Positions 47,679 to 59,819 of a stretch of 64,000 nucleotides of DNA are shown here, one piece after another. How positions within the stretch are numbered: the first letter of the stretch is position 1; every line of letters starts with the position of its first letter. Made by a program: the position numbers and the translations under genes. Where the stretch lies: positions 167,501 through 231,500 of the forward strand of contig JABMCL010002597.1 of NCBI GenBank assembly GCA_018857735.1. Reading direction: 5' to 3'. This stretch comes from Alviniconcha marisindica. Its lineage: Eukaryota; Mollusca; Gastropoda; Provannidae. Below the pieces are notes generated by a model. The model was given only the letters and a program-made list of their open reading frames with translations, had not been told where the DNA came from and did not search any database.

Positions 47679-47960
47679 ACACATAAAAGGTTCAAAAGAA
47701 CGCTGTTTATCAGGACAAAACACAACTTGCTAATTTTTTTGGGGGGTAATCCCCTTTATAAAGCTACAAAACGACACTTAAACAACAGTGCCATCTCATT
47801 TTTCATCATTTTTCACCATTTAACTGTTAAGTGTCGTTTTTGTAGCTTGATAAAGGGGATTGCCCCCAAAATTCGGATGTTTTGTTTTGTCCCAATAAAT
47901 AGCGTTCTTGTGAACCTTTTTGCGTGTTTGGATCTTGTTTTAGAATGCTAGCAGTCATTC
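47679..47960. mobile_element. MITE-like inverted-repeat element, family A copy 2
   Basis: The left arm ACACATAAAAGGTTCAAAAG, GGACAAAACACAACTTGC and GGGGTAATCCCCTTTATAAA inverts onto the right arm TTGATAAAGGGGATTGCCCC, GTTTTGTCC and CCTTTTTGCGTGTTTGGATC. The arms are about 105 bp and the central loop about 45 bp. No coding region is present. Confidence 0.88.
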
Positions 47961-49128
47961 TCGTTTCAGAAGAAGAAAAAAATGTTAAAAATCCTTTCAT
48001 AGCAGCTGAGGTAACTGGTTTTCAACGAATGTGCACCATTATGCTGTCAGAACAGTAGAAGGTTTTGCTTGGAGTTAAGCAGTCCATTGCTGCGATGTAA
48101 CTCGTGAGGAAAGTATGGCGATTGGGCTTCTTGCTTGGGGTATTAATTGTGATGTTCTGATTGGCTGAAATGCTCTGGTGATTGTCCCAGAATCCTCTTG
48201 TCTCATTCCCCATTTTGCCCTTTTTTTCTTTTTTCTTTTTTCATCTCCTTTTTTTCTTTTTAATGTTTCTCAGCCTTCATTCGCTTTAGCTGATTTTTTG
48301 TTTTTTGTTCACATTTTTATCCCGCAATCGTATACTACATCAGCATAATTCTGTTTTTATCTCGCAGCTCTCATGTTACGTCAGCTTAATTTCATTTTTG
48401 GTTTATCACACAAGCATCATGTTACATCAGCTTAAAACTGTTTTTGTTTTGATCTCCCAACGTTTATGCCTCAGTGACACTAACTTAATATTGTTTTGAT
48501 CTCCCAACCTTCATATTGCATCAGCTTAATTCCGTTTTTTATTCTGCATCAACTCAGTTTTTTGTCGCTCAGCCTTCATGATACATTAACCTTTAAGTTT
48601 TTTTGTTTTTTTATCTCTGAATCATCATGCTACATCAACTAAATCTCTCTGTCTCTGTCTCTCTCTCTCTCTCTCTCGCTCTCGCTCTTCCCAACCTTGA
48701 TGTTACGCCAAATTAATTCTGTTTTTTTTCTGTTACTCTATCTGTCTATGTGCTATGTTTACACATCATTATGTAAGAGTGTGACAGCTGTGCCTGTAAT
48801 TCTACCCTTCTGTTTTGTTTTTGTTTGTTTTCAGTTTTTTTTCCAGTTTTTTTCAGTTTTTTTCTTTCTCCCAATTTATTTTTGCGATCAGGGCCTTTCT
48901 CCTCCTCAGCGTCACCACCACGTTGCAAAATTCAGTGCAGAATCCAGAAAGGGAAGTGCACTTATAATACAACATATGTACAGGGAAGGAAAGGGAAAAG
49001 GAAGGATGTGGGGGGGGGGGGGGGGGCGGTGAGGAGGTAAAGAGGAAGGGTCCAAATTAGGGGGGGGGGGGGGGGGGGAGGGGTAAGAGAGGTCCTGAAG
49101 ATGTTAATTACTTGAATCACTTTCGTCT

Positions 49129-49160
<32 letters not shown>

Positions 49161-49740
49161 TTTCTTTCTTTCTTTCTTCTTCTTTTTTGCCTGGTCACTT
49201 TCCTGTAACAGCTGTTGTTAGATGTTTTTGCATCATTTGAAATATTTCAGTTTTACCAGGAATTAAAAATCAATCAATCAAGATTGCTCTTTTAGTTTGT
49301 CAGCTGTTGACGGATATATTTTGGTGCTGGAGCCTGGGGCACGTGCTGCATGCATCATGTGCATGGGTGTGTCGGCGGTGTGTCAGTCGACTTGTGTGGC
49401 CTTTGCCTTTCATTTTATTTGTTACTTTGATGGCATGAAAAATGAGTTCATGTAATGATCAGTGTCATTGTCCCTCTGGACGTAGGGCAGTAAGCCTCAG
49501 TGCTGCCATTTTCTCAGACGCTGCCAACGAGAGATTCAAAGTGGGGTCAGTGGTCACAGCAACTGGTATAAACAAGCAGCTCATCAGAGTTTTACCATTC
49601 TGCTGAGTTTGAACGATCTCCCGTAAGCGCTGTTTCAGAAGGCCTCAGTATTAAAAGTTTTGATGCTGAAGTGTGGAGATAATAGTAATAGTAATAATAA
49701 CTCTTAAGCGCTGTACCTCATGAACATTTACGAGCTCGCG
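47960..49740. other. Intron 11 sequence: pyrimidine-rich, homopolymers, (TTTC)n
   Basis: No gene was recognised. 48300-48640 has loose repeats of ATGTTACATCAGCTTAAT-type motifs. Poly-G runs occur at about 49010-49026 and 49060-49078, and (TTTC)n at about 49127-49175. Confidence 0.6.
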
Positions 49741-49894
49741 GTGCAGCAGACGGTTACAGTTTCCCTTGAATATTTATAGGCCATTTGTTTTTGTTCCCCA
49801 CTGTAATACGTTGTCTGTTTGGTGTAGGTGGTGCTGACAATCCTACCAAGTTTCAAGTTGATAAAATGACTCGCTGCACGCACAGTTCCATGCA

Positions 49895-50150
49895 GTATGC
49901 ATGCAGATGCACACAGACTCACACACACATGCACGCACGCACACGCGCTCGCACACACACACACGCATGCGCACACACACATGCACACACACATATGCAT
50001 GCTTGAGCACACACATGCCTGCACGCTCACGCATACGCGCAGACACACACACACATGTGCACATGCAGGCACGTGCACACACACACACACACGCAAACAC
50101 ATGCATGCATGTGCGCACACGCACACACACACACACAAACACACACCATT
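49895..50150 (+). repeat. (CA)n-rich array in intron 11
   Basis: CA/CG/CATG alternating array. Confidence 0.97.
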
Positions 50151-50194
50151 AAGGACATTCTTAAGGCAGCGCAAGCTTATGCACTCACTTCCTA

Positions 50195-50372
50195 CTGAAA
50201 CATTAAGACAGCTCTCATCGCTGTCCATCTTAATGCAGGAATCATTCTGGTGGTGACAGTGTAGCGATAGGTATATAATCTCCCTCTTCCCCAACCTCCA
50301 TAACCCCTTCCCCCCCTTCTCCCCGTCCCTAATAAGCCTTATGGTTTCTGTGGACGTTAAGCACTATGTTTA
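50195..50372 (+). repeat. Dispersed repeat family D, copy 2
   Basis: Matches 35251-35470 (GAAACATTAAGACAGCTCTC, GGTGACAGTGTAGCGATAGG, GTCCCTAATAAGCCTTATGG). The internal C-rich portion differs. Confidence 0.75.
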
Positions 50373-50499
50373 CTTACATACTAGGGACGCATCTGTGCGG
50401 AAAATCATCGACGAGTCGGGCACGGATAACCCACTGTTTTAATATTAGGAACGGAAGTGACTGAAGAGAGTGGTGTCACCAGGTGGGCCATCAACACGT

Positions 50500-52970
50500 T
50501 GGCCAAGCTATATTAAGACAGAAGATTTATATGCAGACGTAGTGATCTGAACAGATGTGACTGAAGACATTGGAGACTTATATTAAGACTTATTAATCTG
50601 AACAGAAGTGACTGAAGACATTGGAGACTTATATTAAGACTTAGTAATCTGAACAGAAGTGACTGAAGACATTGGAGACTTATATTAAGACTTAGTGATC
50701 TGAACAGAAGTGACTGGAGACTTATATTAAGACTTAGTAATCTGAACAGATGTGACTGAAGACATTGGAGACTTATATTAAGACTTAGTAATCTGAACAG
50801 AAGTGACTGAAGACATTGGAGACTTATATTAAGACTTAGTAATCTGAACAAATGTGACTCAAGACATTGGAGACTTATATTAAGACTTAGTGATCTGAAC
50901 ATATGTGACTGAAGACAGTGATGTCACCAAGTGGGCCTTCAACACGTTGGCCAAGCTATATTAAGACAGAAGATTTATATGCAGATGTAGTGATCTGAAC
51001 AGATGTGACTCAAGACATTGGAGACTTATATTAAGACTTAGTGATCTGAACATATGTGACTGAAGACAGTGATGTCACCAAGTGGGCCTTCAACACGTTG
51101 GCCAAGCTATATTAAGACAGAAGATTTATATGTAGACTTAGTGATCTGAACAGAAGTGACTCAAGACATTGGACACTTATATTAAGACTTAGTGATCTGA
51201 ACAGAAGTGACTCAAGACATTGGACACTTATATTAAGACTCAGTGATCTGAACAGATGTGACTGAAGAGAGTGATGTCACCAAGTGGGCCTTCAACACGT
51301 TGGCCAAGCTATATTAAGACAGAAGATTTATATGCAGATGTAGTGATCTGAACAGATGTGACTCAAGACATTGGAGACTTATGTTAAGACTTAGTGATCT
51401 GAGCAGATGTGACTCAAGACATTGGAGACTTATATTAAGACTTAGTAATCTGAGCAGAAGTGACTGAAGACATTGGAGACTTATATTAAGACTTAGTAAT
51501 CTGAACAGAAGTGACTGAAGACATTGGAGACTTATATTAAGACTTAATGATCTGAACAGAAGTGACTGGAGACTTATATTAAGACTTAGTAATCTGAACA
51601 GATGTGACTGAAGACATTGGAGACTTATATTAAGACTTAGTAATCTGAACAGAAGTGACTGAAGACATTGGAGACTTATATTAAGACTTAGTAATCTGAA
51701 CAGATGTGACTCAAGACATTGGAGACTTATATTAAGACTTAGTGATCTGAACATATGTGACTGAAGACAGTGATGTCACCAAGTGGGCCTTCAACACGTT
51801 GGCCAAGCTATATTAAGACAGAAGATTTATATGCAGATGTAGTGATCTGAACAGATGTGACTCAAGACATTGGAGACTTATATTAAGACTTAGTGATCTG
51901 AACATATGTGACTGAAGACAGTGATGTCACCAAGTGGGCCTTCAACACGTTGGCCAAGCTATATTAAGACAGAAGATTTATATGCAGACGTAGTGATCTG
52001 AACAGATGTGACTCAAGACATTGGAGACTTATATTGAGACTTAGTAATCTGAACAGAAGTGACTGAAGACATTGGAGACTTATATTAAGACTTAGTAATC
52101 TGAACAGAGTGACTAAGACATTGGAGACTTATATTAAGACTTAGTGACTGAAAGAAGGATGTCACCAAGTGGGCCTCACACGTTGGCCAAGCTATATTAA
52201 GACAGACGATTTATATGCAGATTAGTGATCTGAACAGATGTGACTCAAGACATTGGAGACTTATATTAAGACTTAGTGATCTGAACAGAAGTGACTCAAG
52301 ACATTGGAGACTTATATTAAGACTTAGTAATCTGAACAGAAGTGACTGAAGACATTGGAGACTTATATTAAGACTTAGTGATCTGAACAGAAATGACTGA
52401 AGACATTGGACACTTATATTAAGACTTAGTAATCTGAACAGATGTGACTGAAGACATTGGACACTTATATTAAGACTTAGTGATCTGAACAGAAGTGACT
52501 CAAGACATTGGAGACTTATATTAAGACTTAGTAATCTGAACAGAAGTGACTGAAGACATTGGAGACTTACATTAAGACTTAGTGATCTGAACAGATGTGA
52601 CTGAAGACATTGGACACTTTTATTGAGACTTAGTAATCTGAACAGAAGCGACTGAAAACATTGACTTGACCAAGTGGGCCTTCGGTATATTGGTAAAGCT
52701 ATATTAAGACTGAAGACTTATATTAAGACTTAGTAATCAGAACAGAAGCGACCGAAGACATTGACGTCACCAACTTGACCAAGTGGGCCTTCAGTAAATT
52801 GGCAAAGCTATAGTTAGACAGAAGATTTATGTAAGACTTAGTATTCTAAACAGACGCGACAGAAGACCCTGACGTGACCAAGTGGGTCTTCACAAGTTGA
52901 CAAAGCTATATTTAGGCAGAAGATTTATGTAAGACTTAGTAATCTGAACAAACATGACTGAGGACATTGA
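50500..52970 (+). repeat. 51-bp satellite with higher-order repeats
   Basis: About 45 units of 51 bp are built on AGACTTAGTAATCTGAACAG and ACTGAAGACATTGGAGACTT. A variant block with TCACCAAGTGGGCCTTCAAC and GGCCAAGCTATATTAAGACA recurs at about 50.49, 50.94, 51.10, 51.28, 51.79, 51.94 and 52.17 kb. Blocks 50.51-51.12 and 51.31-51.97 are nearly identical, giving a higher-order period near 0.8 kb. Reverse-strand frames (MFRSLSLNISLQCL) are open because 51 is a multiple of three. Confidence 0.96.
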
Positions 52971-54410
52971 CATCAGCCTGAAGAGTTATTTTGAGACTTG
53001 GTAATCTCAATGGGGAAAGGCAGTTGACTGTCTGGAATGTGAGCCAGATGAGCATAATTACTCTCAGACACATTATGGTTCGCTTGCTTCTCCGTTCTTC
53101 TGTGTTTCATAATTAGTTGCATTGGGCCTACCGGCTCTGTTTGACTTTGAGTTAAGACTGTGGAAAAGGTCACCGTACTCTATGTCAGTTGTGTGTCGTG
53201 TAGTTATTCCTTGATATGTGTTCAAATGACTCAAACTATGTTCTTTTGTTTCTTCCAAAAATGCTTTTAGAGAGCAAAGGTATCAATCCTGTCATTTGCT
53301 TATAACCAGCTAAAACTCCTGGCTTGTTTAACCAGACTCATCTGGTGAATTTACACTGTGGACACGGGCAATCTCTTCTAATATGGCGGTGCCCCCACCT
53401 TCCCCTCCCTTCCGCTGTTGTTTTCTCTTGTGTGCTAATGGGTGGAAGATGAAAACTCCATGGGCTTTTTTTTTTATTTACCTTCCCAAACAGACGCTCA
53501 CATTGGACAAAAACTCCCGGGATTTAAATTAAAGGGGAACCGAACCAGAGGCCCAACGCAATTTGGCCTGAAAATGTGCAGAGATCTAACCTGCGTGCTT
53601 CGTTTGCTTGTTGTGTCAGTAGTTGTACGCAAGAAGTGCTTTGCTTCATTTTTGAGTGCCTCCGGGCGCAGCTATTTCAGTTCAGTTTTTACCAACAAAG
53701 AGCAGAAAAAGGTGCATAGGCTTGTGGTGTGTGCACTTCAATACATTTGCCACGCATTCCGTCTGGGTTTACGATGTCACTGATACAGAGTCGATGTCAC
53801 TGATACAGAGTCGTGGTAGTTCTTGTGGTCATGTGTCGCCCTGATATAACTAATGTTTGACTGGGTGTGAAACGCCAAGTTACTTATTCATGATCATGTT
53901 TTCATTACTATTAAACGTTGATTTTTACATAGACAGTATAATACATTTGCCACACATTCCTTTTAAGTGTGGATTTTTAGCAAACGGCACGAGAGAAATC
54001 AAGTGAAATGCTGCTGCGTATTGTTTTTGTTTTTTTAAATTCCATTCCTATGGCTAGGGCCCATGACACTTTTTCGGTTCGCTTCCCCGTAAAACTACTT
54101 TTGAAAAAAAAAAAACCCGGCAAAAGTTACTACCAAAGTGAGACAAACAAACAAAAAAACTGCTGATTTGTTTATATATTTGTGTGCATTTTGCGTGTAT
54201 GGGTGCATGCATGCATGCGTGCATGCGTTTGCACACCTGTGCCTACCTGCTTGGCATATTTATTTCTGAGACTGGTAAAAATGAAATGATATGTAACGTG
54301 ATGCGCATTACGAAAATTACAAATAACTGGTCGTGTAGGACACAGGTACAAACAGCATCAGCCAAAGTGGATTTGGGAAGTTGAAAGTTCAGTTTTCAAA
54401 GTGACTGTTC
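52970..54410. other. Intron 11 sequence; possible dispersed element
   Basis: 53520-54000 has patchy similarity to 13340-13680 (TTAAAGGGGAACCGAACC, GAGCAGAAAAAGGTGC, TTTGCCACACATTCC), so it may be a third, partial copy of the element carrying the SAP-like fragment. The 113-codon open frame at 53442-53783 has no recognised domain. Confidence 0.45.
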
Positions 54411-54990
54411 ATGAAACACGTAGCACCGGACAGAGTTCATGAAACACTTAGTATTGTACAGAGTTCATGAAACAGTACTGTAGAGAGTTCATACAACACT
54501 TAGTACTGTACAGAGTTCATGAAACACTTTGTACTGTACAGAGTTCATGAAACACTTAGTACTGTACAGAGTTCATGAAACACTTAGTACTGTACAGAGT
54601 TCATGAAACAGTACTGTACAGAGTTCATGAAACAGTACTGTAGCGAGTTCATGAAACACGTAGTACTGTACAGAGTTCATGAAACAGTACTGTACAGAGT
54701 TCATACAACACTTAGTACTGTACAGAGTTCATGAAACACTTAGTACTGTACAGAGTTCATGAAACACTTAGTACTGTACAGAGTTCATGAAACAGTACTG
54801 TACAGAGTTCATGAAACACGTAGTACTGTACAGAGTTCATGAAACAGTACTGTACAGAGTTCATACAACACTTAGTATTGTACAGAGTTCATGAAACAGT
54901 ACTGTACAGAGTTCATACAACACTTAGTACTGTACAGAGTTCATACAACACTTAGTACTGTACAGAGTTCATGGTACTCTTAGTACTGTA
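54410..54990 (+). repeat. 22/28-bp minisatellite (GTACAGAGTTCATGAAACAC)
   Basis: About 22 units of TGTACAGAGTTCATGAAACA alternate between a longer form (CTTAGTAC) and a shorter one (GTAC). Confidence 0.97.
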
Positions 54991-56210
54991 CATAATGAGC
55001 TCTGCTGTCAGTTGCTTAATTCTCACCCAGAAAACTGAGAGATTCGTAATACCCTGATTTCTGAGCGTGTCAATCAGTACATGACTGCATATTTTCAAGC
55101 AGAAGTGCACAAATTAATTGACTCTCATTAGCTTGTCGGGACAAACAGTGACCTAATTGTACCTTTTAAATTCACACTGGCTGAATATGCCCATGGGTCT
55201 TCAGAAGTCAGTGTTGTCAGCCTGAGCAACTTTGATGGTAGCTCTTACCTGTGCTTTGATCTGCACCGGGAGTTTTTGTCCAATATGTCGCGGTTGTACC
55301 CATACCCATACCCCAATTTGTAAACTTCAAATATGGTTTGGGTTAAAGCTAGGAATCCAGCAATGTGTTTCTGTGTATGCATGCAAAGTGTTTACAGAAA
55401 TTGCAAAATTATGATTATTATTACTAGAATCACAGATTCCATAAATACATTTGCATTCAGTTTGGTTTGTTTTGGCTAACTTTCTTAAGAATGCAAATTT
55501 ATGCGTGGTAGGAGATGGGCAACAAAAGCAATGCAAACACATTGATGGATTCCAAGCTTTATGCGTCTTCCTTTTTCTTTTCTTTTCCTTAAAAAAAAAG
55601 TAAATAGTTTTAGTCTTGTGGTGGATCCATATTTTGGGTGTCGGTAACATTGACAGTTCACTAATGAGGGTTGAAACACTTTTGAAAATGAGGGACTTGA
55701 AGCTACTTTGCTAATCATATTGGGTTGTTGTTTTTTAATACACGCGTGAGAAATGTTGGTTTACATTTTAGGATTTAATTGTCACAGATTCCTACCATGA
55801 AGCTAAGACTGTGAAGGTATATATATATATATATTGTTCAGAAAGTTTTAAGTGGCCATTTGTTCCATAAAAAATCAAGAAATATTTATTTAGTAACATC
55901 TTCCTGATGTTTGTTTGGTAGTTAGCCTCTGTTCAGACCTTGTCATTTTTTAGAATGTGCTTGGAGGTCAGATTGATGGAAAACAAACAGCTGCATGCGT
56001 AATTCACGGTTTCCATTCCTTAATTAACTTTGATCTGTTTATGTAGTCATGAGTTTGATATATATTTGATTCATATTGATTTATTCTGCATGTCAGTCAA
56101 CAAGGCATAAATTTGCTATTTGTTCTACGTATAGTTTGGCATACTAATGTCACTTTCATACTTGGCCAAAAATGTACATATCGTAATTTGTATTGGGTCG
56201 AGTTATATGC
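54990..56210. other. Intron 11 sequence without recognised features
   Basis: AT-rich, with a (TA)n tract at about 55817-55834. No gene or RNA was recognised. Confidence 0.5.
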
Positions 56211-56219
56211 AGCTGTAGA

Positions 56220-56455
56220 ATCTTCATGACTGAAAGCATGTGGGGGAATATCTTCGTGTCTGAAAGCGTGTGGGTCAAATATCTTCGTGGGAATATCTTC
56301 GTGTCTGAAAGCATGTGGGTCAAATATCTTCGTGGGAATATCTTCGTGTCTGAAAGCATGTGGGTCAAATATCTTCGTGGGAATATCTTCGTGTCTGAAA
56401 GCATGTGGGTCAAATATCTTCGTGGGAATATCTTCGTATCTGAAAGCATGTGGGG
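56220..56455 (+). repeat. 45-bp minisatellite (TCTTCGTGTCTGAAAGCATG)
   Basis: Five units of 45 bp, for example at 56252 and 56297. The period is divisible by three, so both strands remain open; no independent coding evidence. Confidence 0.95.
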
Positions 56456-57062
56456 AGAGAGAAAAAAAGTTGGGCATTTGTTTGCTTCTGTAAGTAGAGT
56501 ACTGTAAGCTACCGTGTTACTGCAAGCAATGCGTCAGTCTGGTGGAAGAGTTCCCTGCCACCCTTCCCTTGTGTAACGTTTAAAATGCAAGTTATCATTT
56601 GAGGAATTTTATGTAGGTAGGTCTTTTTGGGGGTGGGTTTTTTGTTTGTTTGGTTGATTTTGATTTTGATTTTTAGAGAGAGAATTTTTTTTCTTTTCTT
56701 TTCTTCTTCTAGTGTAGGACGTAATGCTAGTGCATGATGCCTGTTTAGTCGCTTCATTATGATTTATGTAGTCGCTTCATGCGTCTCGCTTGGATGTTAA
56801 GCCTTCACAATGAAAAACTTACCCTTTTTTCCTTTTCTGTTTCTTTCCCTTTCTCTCCTCGCCCCGCACACATAACTCGCTAACACAACATGTAACACCA
56901 CTTGCTTGCTGCCTTAACCTCGGTGTGCTGCAAACCTTGTGCCTGGCTTATGGTTCTTGTGTGTCTGTTCCACTGAACTTACTCTGGCCGTCAAAATGAT
57001 ACTGACCACGCAACTGACTTGGCCAACTGTCGTTCGTGTCTGATTGGTTCTCTTGAACGTGT

Positions 57063-57561
57063 TCCCTTTTTTTTTTTTTTTTTCTTTTTCTTTCCTTGTT
57101 TTTGTTTGTTGTTGTTTTCCTGTGTTTGTAATTTTTATTTTTTAACAAACATTTTTTTCTGTGCTTTATTTTATTCTTTTTTCTTTCTTTCTATTTTTTT
57201 CTTTCTTTTTTCTACAATTATATTTTTGTGTGCTTTTTCTTTTCTTTTCTTTTCTGTCTTTCTTTCTTTCTTTTTATATATTTTATATATATATATAATT
57301 AAATTTTTTTTGGGGGGGGGGGGGTTGTGGTGTTTTTGTTTTGTGTTCTGTTTTACCCTCAAAACCACCCTTTTTTTTCGTTTCTTTTTTTCTGTCTTCT
57401 TTCTTTATCATTCCCTTCCCCCTCCGTCTCCCGCTCCTCTCTACCCTCCCCTCTCTCTCTTTGTGCCCTTCGCCCATGCCCCCCCCCCCCTTCACCCCCT
57501 TCCCCCCCTCCCACCCCCACCCCCCACCACCCTCCCCCTGGCCCTTTTTTTTTTTTTTTTT
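57063..57561 (+). promoter_or_regulatory. ~500-bp pyrimidine tract before the last PK exon
   Basis: The final 500 bp of intron 11 is overwhelmingly T and C, with a poly-G interruption near 57312 and C runs near 57480-57540, ending in a T run directly before GGCGGGTGTTAG. It functions at least in part as the polypyrimidine tract of the exon 12 acceptor. Frames read through it are low-complexity artefacts. Confidence 0.6.
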
Positions 57562-57573
57562 GGCGGGTGTTAG

Positions 57574-57800
57574 TAAACACAATGGAAAATTGGGGGGAGG
57601 ACGTCGACCGTCGCATCAACTACGCGCTCGGGGTGGGGCGGGAGCGGGGTATCATCAAGCCCCACGACCCGGTGCTGGTGATCACCGGCAGTCAGCCAGG
57701 GGAGGGCAACACCAGCACCATCCGAGTCATCACCACGCCCGAGAGCAAACCCATACGGGTGATGCACCCGCCCAGTGGGCCCGTGGAGAACCTGGACTAA
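57574..57800 (+). CDS. PK: Pyruvate kinase exon 12 (C terminus and stop)
   Basis: The acceptor GGTGTTAG|TA completes Val500. Residues 501-574 and a TAA stop follow. NTMENWGEDVDRRINYALGV matches the human segment around W482 and R489 (here W506 and R513). VLVITGSQPGEGNTSTIRVI matches the human effector loop TGWRPGSGFTNTMRVV, but W is replaced by S539 and the loop is otherwise altered. The protein continues about 20 residues beyond the usual PK end, in a Pro-rich tail ending PVENLD. It is preceded by about 500 bp of nearly pure pyrimidine. Identity is strong despite the 16.6-kb distance, because phase and homology both fit. Confidence 0.93.
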
Positions 57801-57890
57801 GAGTTTGGGTCGCTTTGGGGGGCGGCTTGTTCGGTTCTGGAGAGAGAGACGGGCGAGGAGAGGAGAGTGTGTCCGTGGGTGCATGCATGG

Positions 57891-57956
<66 letters not shown>

Positions 57957-58267
57957 CTGTCTGGACAAGGAAATCCTGTTCTGTTTTTTGTGTTTGGGGT
58001 TTTTTTTTTTTTTTTTTGGGGGGGGGGGGTCATTTTGTGTTCATTGGTGTAGGACAGTGGAATGGGTGTGGACTGAATTTGTGCAGCTCTGTTTTGAAGT
58101 TGGATAAGTTGTCTCTTGTGTTCTTTTTTTTCTTTCTTCTATTCATCTGCCCCCCCCCCCCCCCCCCCCTTCTTTCTGAAAGTGGTTTTGCAAAGTTTTC
58201 TCCTTCGTATGTATATATATATATATGCTTAACCCATAGCATTTACTTCATCCAGTATAAGTTAGCG

Positions 58268-58298
<31 letters not shown>

Positions 58299-58640
58299 CC
58301 TGTTGCTGTTAAGCTGTGTCCATTTTGACTGAGTGTGTGTCCACAAACAGACTAGGTCTTCATTTTGGCTGAGTGTGCGTCCACAGACAGACTAGCTTGT
58401 AAATATGAGTAGCATTCATTCCACACTTTAAAACCATGTAACTGATAGAGCTGTGGTGTGACAGAGCCAGGCTGAAAGTCATGTGGTGAATACTCAGGGA
58501 GACTCCCTTGAATCGGCAGCATGAATGCGAGAGACTTGTTTTCCTGTAACCGGCGGATACGGTCAGTCTCTAGGTGAGAGCCAGAGAATTCCAGAGGAAA
58601 CAACGGACCCCTCACAGACATCCGCTAAGTGCCGTACAGT
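57801..58640 (+). other. Probable start of the PK 3' UTR
   Basis: Sequence directly after the stop codon contains a (TA)n tract at 57892-57955, poly-G/C runs near 58018, 58151 and 58267, and no convincing coding potential. I found no clear AATAAA signal, so the transcript end is unknown. Confidence 0.5.
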
Positions 58641-59740
58641 CCCCAACAGAATGCCTGGTTGCACGTGATTGAAACTGCAGCCCAGAATGCCCTCTGCGGA
58701 ACTGACGGGTCAAAACATTTATGCACAAAAGATGACGCCATTCAGGAAGCTGGTTTGGACGCACCGTCCAGAGAACGCAGAGCCAGCTCCGTGGAGAATA
58801 TCTTGATTTCTGGAGTCCCTGAGGAGGAGGGTCTGTGGACATGTTCTTAGCCCAGTTGAGAAAGGGCATAACTGACCTGACGGGACATACAACTATGCAT
58901 TAAAAAAAAAGGATGAGGCCATGCTGTCAGGAAGCAGGTTTGGTTGCACTGTCCAGAGAACGCAGAGCCAGCTCAGTGGAGAATATTTTGATTTCTGGAG
59001 TCCCTGAGGAGGAGGTTTCTTTGCCCAGTTGAGAGGGGGCATATGACCTGACGGACATACAATTATGCAAAAAAAAGATGAGGCCATGCTGTCAAGCTGG
59101 TTTGGATCCCGTCCAGAGAACGAGAGCCAGTCCGTGGAGAATATTTTGATTTCTGGAGTCCCTGAGGAGGACTGTGGACATGTTCTTAGCCCAGTTGAGA
59201 GGGGGCATAACTGACCTGACGGGACATACAATTATGCATAAAAAAAAGATGAGGCCATGCTGTCAGGAAGCTGGTTTGGACGCACCGTCCAGAGAACGCA
59301 GAGCCAAAACATGGAGAATATCTTGATTTCTGGAGTCCCTGAGGAGGAGGGCTTCTTTGCCCAATTGAGAGAGGGCATAACTGACCTGACGGGTCATAAA
59401 ATTATGCATAAAAAAGATGAGGCCATGCTGTCAGGAAGCTGGTTTGGACGCACCGTCCAGAGAACGCAGAGCCAGCTCCGTGGAGAATATCTTGATTTCT
59501 GGAGTCCCTGAGGTGGAGGGTTTCTTTGCCCAGTTGAGAGAGTCATAGTTAATTGATGTGTCATACAATTATGCATAAAAAAGAGGCCATGCTGTCAGGA
59601 AGCTGGTTTGGCTGCACTGTCTGGAGAACGCAGGGCTGGCTCCTTGGGTAATTCTTCGATATCATGAGTCTCTACAGGAGGAGGGTCTGGGGACAGGTTC
59701 TTTGCTCAGTTGAGAGAGGGTTTAACTCAGTGGGGACTAG
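58640..59740 (+). repeat. ~172-bp tandem repeat downstream of PK
   Basis: Six units share GAGAATATCTTGATTTCTGG, AGTCCCTGAGGAGGAGGGT and TGACCTGACGGGACATACAA. The repeated motif lies at about 58794, 58979, 59137, 59310 and 59482. Confidence 0.95.
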
Positions 59741-59819
59741 ATTTCATCTAGTATAGATCTGTAATGGACGCACAGCGTGTGGAAATGGTTATAGGTACAA
59801 AGGATGTTCGGAGTTACCT

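Noticed and set aside
50513..51754. Leu/Ser-rich repeat proteins on the minus strand
   Set aside because: They are translations of the 51-bp satellite, open only because its period is a multiple of three.
54410..54990. CRISPR-like array (also 59820-60990)
   Set aside because: The repeats have no unique spacers; the whole unit repeats, as in a eukaryotic minisatellite.
57019..58312. Phe/Pro-rich open frames around the last PK exon
   Set aside because: They read the pyrimidine tract, poly-G/C runs and (TA)n in wrong frames; the PK frame is fixed by phase and homology.
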